From Nigrospora sphaerica (lineage: Eukaryota; Ascomycota; Sordariomycetes; Amphisphaeriales; Apiosporaceae), in the NCBI GenBank assembly GCA_018287875.1, contig JAGVVL010000002.1, positions 3,410,001 to 3,474,000 of the forward strand: 64,000 nt of DNA, read 5' to 3'. The translations under genes and the position numbers were made by a program. Of the stretch, positions 18,601 to 29,454 are shown piece by piece. The notes beneath the pieces were generated by a model. That model searched no databases. It saw only the letters and a program-made list of their open reading frames with translations, and was not told where the DNA came from. Every line of letters begins with the position of its first letter. The stretch's first letter is position 1.

Positions 18601-21443
18601 GATGGAGACTGTGATCCTAAGCCGGAAATAGTAATACACTTATCGACATAGCCTTTTGACTACGAGTCTGGGAATTCCCGCCATAGTAGGAACCAGTTCA
18701 CCGCAGGAAGCCCTGGGCGGGCTGACGCGATCCGTTGCTGGTAGGCAGGCACTTGAACTGATGCCGACGAGCTGCGGGCTTTCTTTGTGGCTGGACTTGG
18801 AACAAGTTTTCGAACGATGGATGGCACCACGCAGATCCAGCAACCTTACGCGTTTGCCCGGGAACCGTAATAAAAGCACAGAGTGACAAGTTAACGGAAT
18901 GAACGGGCAGACGCGTTCAAGACTGCCTTGCTGTCGATTGGTTGAGTCGACTAGTGGTGGACGACTCGAGCACGTTGCGGAACGATTGGCCAGGAGAGGA
19001 TCACGACTCCCGGAACGAGATGCATGCCTGGAGGAACACGTCCGCCTCACGAGACTCAGGCCGTAGGCGTTGACCAATGAGAACGATGGGCTGAACCGTT
19101 TCTCGAGTAAAGAGCCTGCCATTGGACGGAGCGGAAGGGATTCCTTGGTGTCGAGGTCATAGAGGGCGGAGTGGAAGTATCGATCCGGGGGAGACTGCCG
19201 TTGCGGGGAGCCGCCCCAGAAGCCGATCCGCAAATGCTGTCTACGATGAACGTAGAGGCAGACTACGTACCAAGCGGGCCAGTTTACGTACATCCGTACC
19301 CAAGGCCCGATTCGGCCGTCGGCTGCCCAGATAGCGACTTCGCGCGTTGTTTGCACACCCACCCCTCCTCTCACAAGGCCCGGGGGAGGGATGCAGAAGA
19401 AACAGGCCCGAGGAGTGACAGATTAGGCCCCCCGGGAGTGACAGGGCAAATTGGACCTTGTGCTACCCACCCGTTGGAGGTTGTCCGTCGTACAAATGTG
19501 GTTACACCCCTTCCATGGCCTGTCAATTCCGCCGCGGCAGGCAATGCTGCCGACCAATATTGCTAGGCGAGGCGGAAGGAGTTGCTCCCCTGGCACGCCT
19601 TGGAATGCGATCCCCTGCCTTCTTTTCTTTCCCGTGCCATTGCGGTACGGCTACGGCACGTCCATGGTAGACTAGAATTTCTAGCCATGTACAAAAGAGT
19701 CGACTACTGTAAAAGAGGGCTTGGCTTCGGCCTGTGAAAAGCAGACTTGAGACAACGTGCGGGATGAAAGCCCGGGTGGCTCGTCATGACGGCTTGGGCG
19801 GCCGAGTCTCGGGGCGTAGTTGGGGGTAAAACAACGCGTCGGGGGCTTCCTGCAGTGAGAGGGGCCAATGTATTCGAGGGTCATGTATACTCCGTGGGCA
19901 AAAAGGTACCACGCATTGGGTTTAGCAGCGACGCAGCGACAGCGCAGCGCAGCGACAACGCAGCAGTGTTCAGCGATAAACAAGCTGTTTGGCGGTTGTC
20001 GTCGTGATAAGCGCAGGGCGGTCGGTGGGGTGGCTACGTATACTCTTTTGGCTGTTTGCGGCCCCCTAGATTGGGCAGATACCTACGGGTAGGCAATTGG
20101 TTGCAAGGCGGGGTGTTCTGAGCCTCGTGGGGAGATAAGACCAGCGAAATCCCCGGGCACCTTGTGCATGTAGCGGTGGCCCTATCGTGAAGCCCGTTAG
20201 CGGCCCATTGCTTTTGATAGGATCCCGCCTTGGAGGGATCGACGGAGCGGAAGGGAGATTGGGTGCGAAGCCGGTCGCCCGATTGCAGCGCGCCGAGGCA
20301 GGCGAGGTGCTGGCCGATCGGTTGTATGTACTGTGTAAGTTGCATTCATGACCCTGGCGAGTGGGCGGGAATACCTGCTGCTGCTTGTGCCTGACGGGCT
20401 GGTTCAGCAGTGCGTATGCCGTCAATCCACATGCGTGTGCGATGGGACCGGTCAGCCGGTGTCGACGGCTCCAGTGCGGACAGGCCTTTGCCGGCGCCAG
20501 GGCACATCGTAATCGCCGGCGGGCACAGGGAGGACGGGATGGAGGTACTGGAGCCCACATCGCGTGGCCATGTGGGTGAACCGGAGGCTGTCATTCTCCA
20601 TGTGAAAGCGCGCTCGACGATGGATGGATGGGGGGAGATAACGGGGCTCCAACGAGACGAGGGCGGGTCCCCTGCCTCGCCTGCCGGGCTGCCCCTCGAG
20701 ACCCTCTCCCTACTGCCTGCCCTCTCCGTCTGCGGCCGAAAAAGGATACTACTTATCAATCGAATGCAGGACCCTCGCCAAACGGTACCCCGATTTCTGG
20801 AGGGCCAGGCGGTGCGTGTGACTGGCGGCCCGGGCATCCATGCTGACGCTGCTGCCCTGCCCGCCCGCTAGCGAGGAGCTGGTTAGCCGGCAGAGCGCAA
20901 GTCGTCTCAGAGTATGCATGTGGATTGCCTATGATTGCGACGCAGGAGCATGGGAGAGCCCGAAAGCTGGAGCCCGGGCTCGTCTAGCTCGTCTGGCTGT
21001 GGTTGGGCTACCTAGACTAAGCTCGCTGGCAGGTGGAAACCCTACCTAACACAATCAAGACCCTACCGTAGAAGCGTCGCGAAGTTGAATGCCAGGGGCG
21101 CCCTAACGCCACCCGGCCGCCCCATTGATCCCGACTTTCGCTGCCTCTGCTGCTGGTTATCCCCCAATTGCTCAGTCCTGCCACTTCTGCCGTGCTTTCC
21201 ACCCAAAAGCCCATGCCCCCAAACGACATGTACCGTGGTAGTAGGTAAAGTACATGCTTTTCTCGCGCCCCCCCAGACCTGCCTGATATCATCCCTCACT
21301 TTTTTTACGGCTTCACCCGTTCCATTGTTTCCTCCGTCCACTCTCCCCCCCCCCCCCTCTGCCAACCAGGGTGCGCCTCCGTTCCGACTCCTGCGAGGCA
21401 TCCCACCCACACTTGCGCCCAGTATTCGCCAAATGTGCTCCCC
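15663..21443. other. 5.8-kb region without a recognisable gene
   Basis: After the rps23 3' flank no frame on either strand carries a domain pattern or coding-like codon use together with splice signals. The longest frames (for example 17674-18264 and 20346-20837 on the minus strand) read as Arg/Pro/Ser-rich noise. There is a small GCAGCGAC-type repeat at 19925-19966 and a C-rich run at about 21347-21357, just before kcs1. I see no terminal repeats, transposase frame or tRNA. It may hold decayed repeats, an unrecognised non-coding RNA or the long upstream region of kcs1. Confidence 0.4.
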
Positions 21444-24400
21444 ATGTCGAGCTCGCCCTGTCCTTCTGAAAATGCCGCACACCCTGCACCTCTGAGCTGC
21501 CGTGCCGTGGATGGTGGTAGTCGTGATCATGCTGCCGCCGCCCTGCCTGACGTGCAGCCCGAGCCAGAGGTAAAGGCAGAGGCAGAGCCCGAACCTGAGC
21601 CTGGCCTTGCAACCAAGCCTGAGTCCGTGTCAGAGCCTGAGCCTGAGCCGGCCGCGAGCCAACAGGCGCCGGAACAGGGGCCTACCCAAGCCCGGCCGTT
21701 GCTGACATTGCAACATGCCTCCGGCGACACCACGCCCACCCTCGACGGTGTGTCTGGAGACACGCCCAGCCAAAGCCCCGTCGTCGTCCTGAACCCCGAC
21801 ACCGATGTTGAGGTGGACACCAGCCGTAGCGATACTCCCACACCTTCTGCTGCCGCCATTGGTACCGCCGATGGCCCCCATGCCGCCTCGCTGACGGACC
21901 CTGCGCAGACGTCGCGACCCGCTGGCCATGCCGACAATGCGTGCCCCTCCACTCTCGACGTTGCTTCTTCTGCCACCCCCGTCGCAGATCCGACCTACCA
22001 TAAGAAGACCCGGCCGCCTACCATTACCTCGCGGTCCAATGGTCCTTCTCTGCTGACACAGGCTCTTGCTTCTGCTCGGGGCATCCCTCCGAACCCCGGC
22101 TCCTCGTCGTCGCCCTTGCCGTCCTCCTCCCATACCTACACCGACTCCCGCCGTTCCGAGCAGAAGGCGCCGCACACAAACCCCCTTGCCTCCCGTTCTC
22201 ATTCACACCATACCACACAGGATGCGCCCGCCGGTCGCACCGTGAACACCGCCCACCATGACTCGCCTCAACAGAACCATGGCGGCGTATCTCTGACGCC
22301 CAAAGACGTTCTACTTCACGCCGCTGCTAGTATCAGCCCCACTGGCGCCTCGACGACCCCACTGCCAACCACAAACAGTACCGCGGATACCAGCCATACC
22401 AGCACTCTCGAGCCCATCGACATGCCTGCTTTGACTCAGGTTCGCCCGACGTGGACGGGCTTTCATGACGCCATTGACGCCAAGGGAAGACCGCGATCAC
22501 TTGAAAGGACCCAAAGGGAGATCAGGACCAACCTGCTGGGACCCAATGGTTCCCAGTCCTCCAATATCGGCGATACCGCATTTTCCCATGGCCTCAACAA
22601 CCAGGACCGTTCCCCCTCGAATACTGATGACTACACGACGACGACTGATCCTCGTACGCAATACAGGACATGGAGAGCAGATCGGACCGTATCCATGGGA
22701 CCTGAAAAGGTCTGGTCGATTGGGCGGGGTGATCGGACCGACACGGAGGCCGGTCCCGTCGAGATGGCCATCACGGAAGCTCTGGCCGGAGTGGAGCCGA
22801 CGCGCAGTCGCAAAGCCAGTCACAGCCTACGATTTTTCAAGGAAGGCTTCCCGGACGAGAAAGCCAAACGAAAAGATATCAAGAATGGTGTCTCTAGCCG
22901 AGAAAAGGGGTTGTCTGGCAAGACACCAGACGCATTACAGCTCGGTGGCGAATCACATTTGGTTCCCGTGACGCCCTCCGAGGATGACCCCAAGAGCCCT
23001 GTCGGGTTGGATAGAGTGATGTCGATTCCCTCCACCTGCTCTGTCCTAGAATCACCTCCGTCCGAAAACGGGCACACGGATCATCACGACTACTTCAACT
23101 TGCCAAAGTCGGTGAACACGACTGAAGAAATGCCAATTTCCCCTGTGCCCGAGGAGCCGGGTTCCTCTTCAGAAAAACAGAACGAGCAGCTTGGCGCTCC
23201 ACGTGCCGCAGCTGGGCCAACCGACGTCAAGCGCGAAACATCATGCGACAGCCTCGATATCGGAGAAAATACCGAGGGGGATGACTCTGGCGAAGAGAAG
23301 ATATCCTCCGCTGTCTTCGTCCCGCATCAAGCGCTTGAGCACGCAGAGCCCCCGACCCCGGTCAAAATGGGAAGACCGAAGTCACTTCACCGCCCCTCGA
23401 TCGCCGAGGACTCGGGCCCGTGGTTGGTGAAAGCGGACGAGCCGGAAGATGAAAATAGGGCTTCCGAGCACGAAGTTGACCTCGCCCCCCACGAGAAGAA
23501 CGGCCACCTTGTGTCCAACGGCAGCGCAGGTGTGGCGGACGACAACGAAGCCATCGAAGATGTCGTTGATGACGGGGAGAAAGCAGAGCACCCGTCCAGT
23601 AGATCAGCACGACCCGCTTTGGATGTCCATGATGAGCATGTCCATAATCATCAACTCGGGCCTGCAGCGCCGCTGGAAGCGATTGAGCTGATACCTTACA
23701 AACATCAAGTGGGTGGCCACACAACGTTGTGGAGGTTCTCTAAGCGCGCTGTTTGTAAGCAATTGAACAATAGCGAGAATAAGTTCTACGAGAACATCGA
23801 GCGCTTTCACCCCGATTTGCTGGACTTTCTACCCAGGTTAGACATATTCCCGCTCCGCCGCCGTGTCTCGTGATGCCTCTCCCACCCCCCCTGCGGCGCC
23901 CCCCTGGCCTCTTGGCCGCCGCCCGTGGCGACGCATATGCTAATACGATTTCTAGGTATATCGGTGTTCTCAACGTCACTTTCCAAAAGCAGCCGCGGCG
24001 CCGATCCGTCATCAAACGGGACGAGGCCCCGGCAGCCGAGAAGGCGGTCAATCATGGCCCGGCAGTGCTGGAGGCGGACGAGGGCGCGGCCGCCGAGGCA
24101 CTCAGAACCGCGGTGACGGAGCTGAAGCAGAACAAAGAGCACCGCAGGGTCATCAGCCAGTCGATGCATTCGGCGCCCACGCCCATTCCCACGGTAACAT
24201 TTGTCGACAACCAGCACATCCTCCCACGGAGCTTACTGCAGCCTTCGAGCCCACCGCACCGACTGCGCAGGTCTTCAGACGCGGTGGCTAGCGTGGTGCG
24301 CGATACCGACCTTCCGCGGCCCTTCTCGAGCGGAGACGCGGCGCGACGGCCAACGCTGGAGGACCGACACGCCAAAAGCTGGGGCGCGACGACAGTCAAC

Positions 24401-25879
24401 AAGCGTCTGCGCAACGAAGTCTTCAACGACGCGTTCCTCAAGCAGCCTGTGGCGGTCCAGCGCCATCAGCGACCGGCGACGCATCAGCGGAAGATCCCCC
24501 GGCGACCGGTCCCGCCAAGCCCCACGCGGCCCGCCATCGTGGGTCCGGCCGTGGAGCGCTGCAAGGCCGAGCACGCGGGCAACAACACCATGGTCCACGG
24601 CCACAGCCCCCTACGTGATGTACCCCGGCTCATGCAGACACAGAGCGATGTCAACCTGCCGGGGAGACTGCTCGGGGTCGACGCGGCGGAAGAGGTCAAA
24701 GACGTCACGGGTACTAGTGCGCCTGAAGCTGACACAATGATTGAGAAGTTCCCACCACAGCAGCGGCGCAAACGGCGGTACTCGGGCACGGGCCTGCGCA
24801 GGAAGCCCGAGGATGTCTCGGGTGAACGCGGGGATCTGAAATACTTCGAAGAGGTGGACGATGCCGGCTACAAGGGCGGCGGCGAGACGAACGTCTTTGC
24901 TCCGTCCGCCAATGGCAGCGAATTGGAAGGATCGCCACGCACACCGGGCCAGGCCAATGCTGAAACGGGCCTGCCTCGGCCGGATAATTCGTCGGGCATG
25001 GTATCGGGGCTCCCGAGTCCAAGCCTGGAAGTGAAGAAGATCCCGCGGCCGATCAACCCCAAAGAGGCACAGACCCAGCAGGAGTCGATAAAATTCTTCC
25101 TCCTGCTGGAAGATTTGACGGCCGGCATGAAGCGTCCGTGCATCATGGACTTGAAGATGGGCACGCGCCAGTATGGGGTGGACGCTACGCCGAAGAAGCG
25201 TGAATCGCAGCGGCGGAAGTGCGCGGGCACCACGTCGCGCGATCTTGGCGTGCGCGTGTGCGGGCTGCAAACGTGGGACGCCAAGCAGCAGCAGTACATC
25301 TTCAAAGACAAGTACTACGGACGCAGCATCAAGGCGGGCGATGAGTTCCAGCAGGCGCTGACGCTGTTCCTGTCCAACGGCGTGGACAAGGCCAGCGTGT
25401 TGCGGCACATTCCGACGATCCTGGCCAAGCTCAAGCAGCTCGAGGAGACGGTGCAGCGGCTGCGAGGCTACCGGTTCTACGCGGCGAGCCTGCTCATGTT
25501 CTACGACGAGGACACGGGCGGCAACGAGGACACGGTGGTGGACGATTCAACGACGGACTGGGCCACGGACACGGAGGAGACGCTGGACGCGCGGCGGCGG
25601 ATGCGCAACAAGAGAGAAATCGACTTCAAGATTGCCGATTTCGCCAACAGCGTGACGCCCGACGATCTGACGCAGGACAAGCCCTGCCCGCCACATCACC
25701 CGGACGCGCCGGACGGGGGCTTCCTCCGCGGGCTGGCCAGCCTTCGACAATACTTCCTACGCATACAGAGGGACGTGCGGGCCGAGCTCGGGCTGGTGTC
25801 GCACTACCGACACGCCCGATCGGGCGAGGAAGAGGTACAAATGGACTGGGAGGCGGGCGACTACCCGGTCAGCGACTAG
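21444..25879 (+). CDS. kcs1: inositol hexakisphosphate kinase (Kcs1)
   Basis: Exon 1 is 21444-23836 and exon 2 is 23956-25879; the intron has donor CCAG/GTTAGA, branch GCTAATAC and acceptor TTTCTAG. The product is 1438 aa. It is the IPK-family kinase that makes the pyrophosphate 5-InsP7 from InsP6. Kinase blocks in order are [18 protein letters not shown] and [15 protein letters not shown] before the intron, YIGVLNVTF after it, the signature PCIMDLKMG (PxxxDxKxG) near residue 1190, [28 protein letters not shown], and [11 protein letters not shown] near the C-terminus. About the first 730 residues are disordered, with Glu-Pro runs early on. The start is weakly supported: its context is poor, and an out-of-frame ATG at 21433 overlaps it. 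A shorter product beginning later is possible. Confidence 0.95.
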
Positions 25880-27000
25880 CGGAGGAGAGGGGAGGAGGCG
25901 GTCCGTGTTTCGCTTCTCTGTACAGGTTAGGGAAATAGGGTTTTTATGACTAGAGGGCGCACGGAAAGAGGGCCACCGGACACGGGTGGTTTGGGGGCCT
26001 GTGGTTGGTTTCCAATTATGGTCGGTGTTGTCGCGGGTATTTTCTTCTTTTTCTGGCATTTCGTTATTTATCATCTACATACCCCCTCGCATGCTATAGG
26101 CGTTCGTTAACTGGCCTTGCGATGAAAGGAAAGGAGGCGGCGACGGAGCAGGAGGACACGGAGGAGAGGCAACGCATGAGAATGGTTTGTTATACAGCAG
26201 GAGCCGTAGATGATGATGAGATGAGAAGGGAAGGTGTGTGCAATCATAGTTTCCGCCGTGCTTCTTTGCTGTGTGCGCATGTGAGTGTGTGAGTGTGTAA
26301 TGTGTGATAGATGAATAGAGGGTGGGAGGAGGAGGGCAGGTGAAGAGGGGTAACTCAACACTTATTAGGCAATAAGTAACTATAGAAGCCGGTTCACTTA
26401 TCTGTCCCGTCTGCCCATTTATTCTTGCTAACAATGGATCCTGCAACCATGGCTTGCTTGGTCGGGAGAGCATATTCGCCGGGTTAGGCTAGAGAAGTAA
26501 GGGGTACTTACATGAGGTCATATTTACCACCAGCGTTCCAGTTCTACTACTACCCCGGCTTTGCCTACCCGTGCTTGTACGCATGTGGCTTTTGGTGGGG
26601 TTATGCTCGCACTCCCACTGCACCCGTGCATGCATCATAAGGCTGAACTGGCTGACTGACGGGGGAAGGGACACCCTGGCCCAGCCACTGCGTGCCTGCC
26701 CAGTTCACGGGGTAGTAATGGGAAAGTAGTTGACTGATTGTATGGGGCAGGTGCGGACCACGGAGGGATTTTACTCATCGCCAGTCGCTCCTTCCGCCTG
26801 GGATGGTCAGTGCCGACGCTACATAACGGACAGGAAGCCAATTGAACGGAACCCCATCGCATCCCCATCCCACCAACCGAGGTCGGCCAAGCACCAACCA
26901 AAACCACCACCACCACCAAACCCATCCTCGCCTCCCCCCGGCCCGGCGATGGCCCCTTGAGAGAGAGGGAACTCGCCTACCAATCCGACCCAATACCGCC
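25880..27000. other. intergenic between kcs1 and alg2
   Basis: This is the kcs1 3' flank followed by the alg2 upstream region. The last 150 bp before alg2 are C/A-rich (CCACCACCACCAAACCC), like an untranslated leader. No additional gene is seen. Confidence 0.45.
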
Positions 27001-28490
27001 ATGGCTTTGGAAAAGAACGCCAGCGCCGGCAAGGCCAAGACTATCGTCTTCATTCATCCCGACCTGGGCATTGGAGGGGCCGAACGCCTCGTTGTGGACG
27101 CTGCTGTCGGCCTGCAGAACCGCGGCCACCGCGTTGTGGTCTTCACGAGCCACTGCGACCCCAAGCACTGCTTTGACGAGGCCCGTGATGGTGCGTACAG
27201 CGAATTGACTGGCCTTTTCCTCCTCCCCTCTGGCCCTTGTGCTGACATGTGCCACGCGCCCCTCCAGGTACCCTCGACGTGCGCGTCCGCGGCCACACGA
27301 TTGTCCCGCCCTCGATCTTGTCGCGCTTCAGCATCCTGTGCGCCATCCTGCGCCAGATCCACCTGCTGCTCGAGGTGTACACGTCGGGCGAGCTGGCGGA
27401 GCTCGGCGCCGACGCCTTCTTCGTCGACCAGCTCAGCGCCGGCCTGCCGCTGCTACAGTACCTGGCCCCGCGGGGCCGCATCCTCTTCTACTGCCACTTC
27501 CCCGACCTGCTGCTGGCGCGCGGCCGCCAGCAGTGGTGGAAGCGCGCCTACCGCGTGCCCTTCGACTGGGTTGAGGAGTGGAGCATGAGCTTCGCCGACG
27601 CCATTGCCGTCAACTCCAACTTCACCAAGCGGATCGTGCGAAGCACCTGGCCCGCCCTGGCCACGCAACCCCGCGCCGCCCCCGACTTCGAGACCGTCTA
27701 CCCCTGCGTCGACACCCACCCCAAAGAACCCCCCGGTGGCCGCGACAGCCCCCTCTGGCCCTCGCTCAAGCTCCTGCTGAGCATCAACCGGTTCGAGCGC
27801 AAGAAGGACATAGCCCTGGCCATCCGTGCCTACGCCGGCCTGAGCCCCGAGGCGCGTCAGGGGGTGCGCCTGGTGGTGGCTGGCGGCTACGACAATCGCG
27901 TGCAGGAGAATGTTGGATACCACAAGGAGTTGGTGGAGCTGGCCGACTCTCTGGGCCTTAGCAACATGACGGCCAAAAATACCATCACGGCCCTGGGCGT
28001 CCCTGACCACGTGCAGATCCTCTTCCTACTTTCTGTCCCCGCCATGCTCAAAGACATGCTGCTGCATTCGGCCCAGCTCCTGGTTTACACACCTACCAAC
28101 GAGCACTTCGGCATTGTGCCGCTCGAGGCCATGCTGGCCGGTACTCCCGTGCTTGCTGCCGACACGGGCGGCCCTATCGAGACGGTGGTGGAGGGCGAGA
28201 CGGGCTGGCTGCGTTCGCCCGACGACATCCCCAAGTGGACTGAGGTTATGGACAAGGTGCTGCACAAGCTGTCCAAGGAAGAGCTGGCCGCCATGTCGCA
28301 GAAAGGCATCTCACGGGTCAAGGAGAACTTTGGCGACGTCCAGATGGCTGAGCGCCTGGATGCCATTTTCGACCGTACGCTTACGGCGACATACAAGCCG
28401 GGCTCTTACCTGCCCGTCTTCGTGGTCGTTTTTACGGCACTGGGGATTATGGGTGCAGGACTTGCCATTCTGATGAAACGGTTTCAGTGA
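27001..28490 (+). CDS. alg2: alpha-1,3/1,6-mannosyltransferase Alg2
   Basis: Exon 1 is 27001-27190 and exon 2 is 27268-28490, giving 470 aa. The 77-bp intron (GTGCGT..CCTCCAG) splits the Gly codon of RDGTLDV. The start context is ideal (ACCGCCATGG). Alg2 adds the second and third mannoses to the dolichol-linked N-glycan precursor on the cytosolic face of the ER. It is a GT4-type GT-B enzyme. The N-terminal glycine loop is [17 protein letters not shown], the conserved lipid-facing block is LFYCHFPD, and the EX7E motif is E342-E350 in [12 protein letters not shown]. The C-terminus ends in a hydrophobic helix ([19 protein letters not shown]) before Lys-Arg, a likely membrane anchor. The length is close to that of characterised fungal Alg2 enzymes. 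Confidence 0.97.
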
Positions 28491-29454
28491 AAGGCCTGTG
28501 ACCAGGAGGTCCCCGACATGATGGGAAGAACCGGCCGAGTTACGAAACGATGGGGGAAAGATCAAGCGACGGCTCTGGACGGATGGATGGGTTGGCTCCG
28601 TGAGCCGCCCACGAGCATTGCAAGTGCTGCGGCGGGCACGTGTACAAATACCTGTGTATACTATGTTTTGCTACCTGCTCGGATGTAGATTCACATACAA
28701 TAGCACTTGGTGGGTCATCAGGATAAGTAGAGAGACTGCTAGGACGGACGGTAATTAAGACGCTCTGGATTATACACCTTGTGCGTCTCTTTCTCTCTCT
28801 TCCTTCCTCCTCTCGATACCCAGGTACTTTTACAGGCCGTACAGGTGGAGGAAGGCCAGCAATCGAACCACTCCTCATCCCCCCTTTCCCCTAGCCATCC
28901 ATCTACAGGTACAACAACCCCTACTGGTGCGGATGCGCAAGAAACAATATAGGGTGAAGTACAGGCAAAACAGTCAAAACGAGAAGAAAACAACACACAA
29001 GTACCAAGTAAAGATTCACCAATCCCATCCTCACCCGCCGAATGCAGGGCCATCATCACAACCTCCCCCTCCGGGAAATACTAGACCATCCGGCAGAAGA
29101 TTTCGCTGCTGGTCTTCTTCCCACGCGCCTGCCTGAAAGTACGCCGGGACGATCTCCGAATCGCAAAGAAATACAAAATAGAGAAAACCACTTCCGAAGA
29201 TGGCCTCTTCGAGTAGTGAATCCACGTCCAGCCGGCCCGTCTTCATCAGTGTTCGTCGTCGGGGATCATGGTAGGCCGTCTCCGTTTTGGTGCGCGTTCG
29301 GCAGGCATTCGACATCATACAGCAAGTAGTTTATTCCCACCGCTGTCTCTTCTTCCCTTGTTCGCTGCAGGTTTGCCTCGGCGTGAATCCGCTGAAGCAA
29401 TGCGTTCCTCTTCGGATATGCACCAAGGCCGGGGAGGGGGCGGTATGGGCTTCA
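28491..29454. other. intergenic between convergent alg2 and snt1-like genes
   Basis: These are the 3' flanks of two converging genes. No gene or RNA can be supported. Confidence 0.45.
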
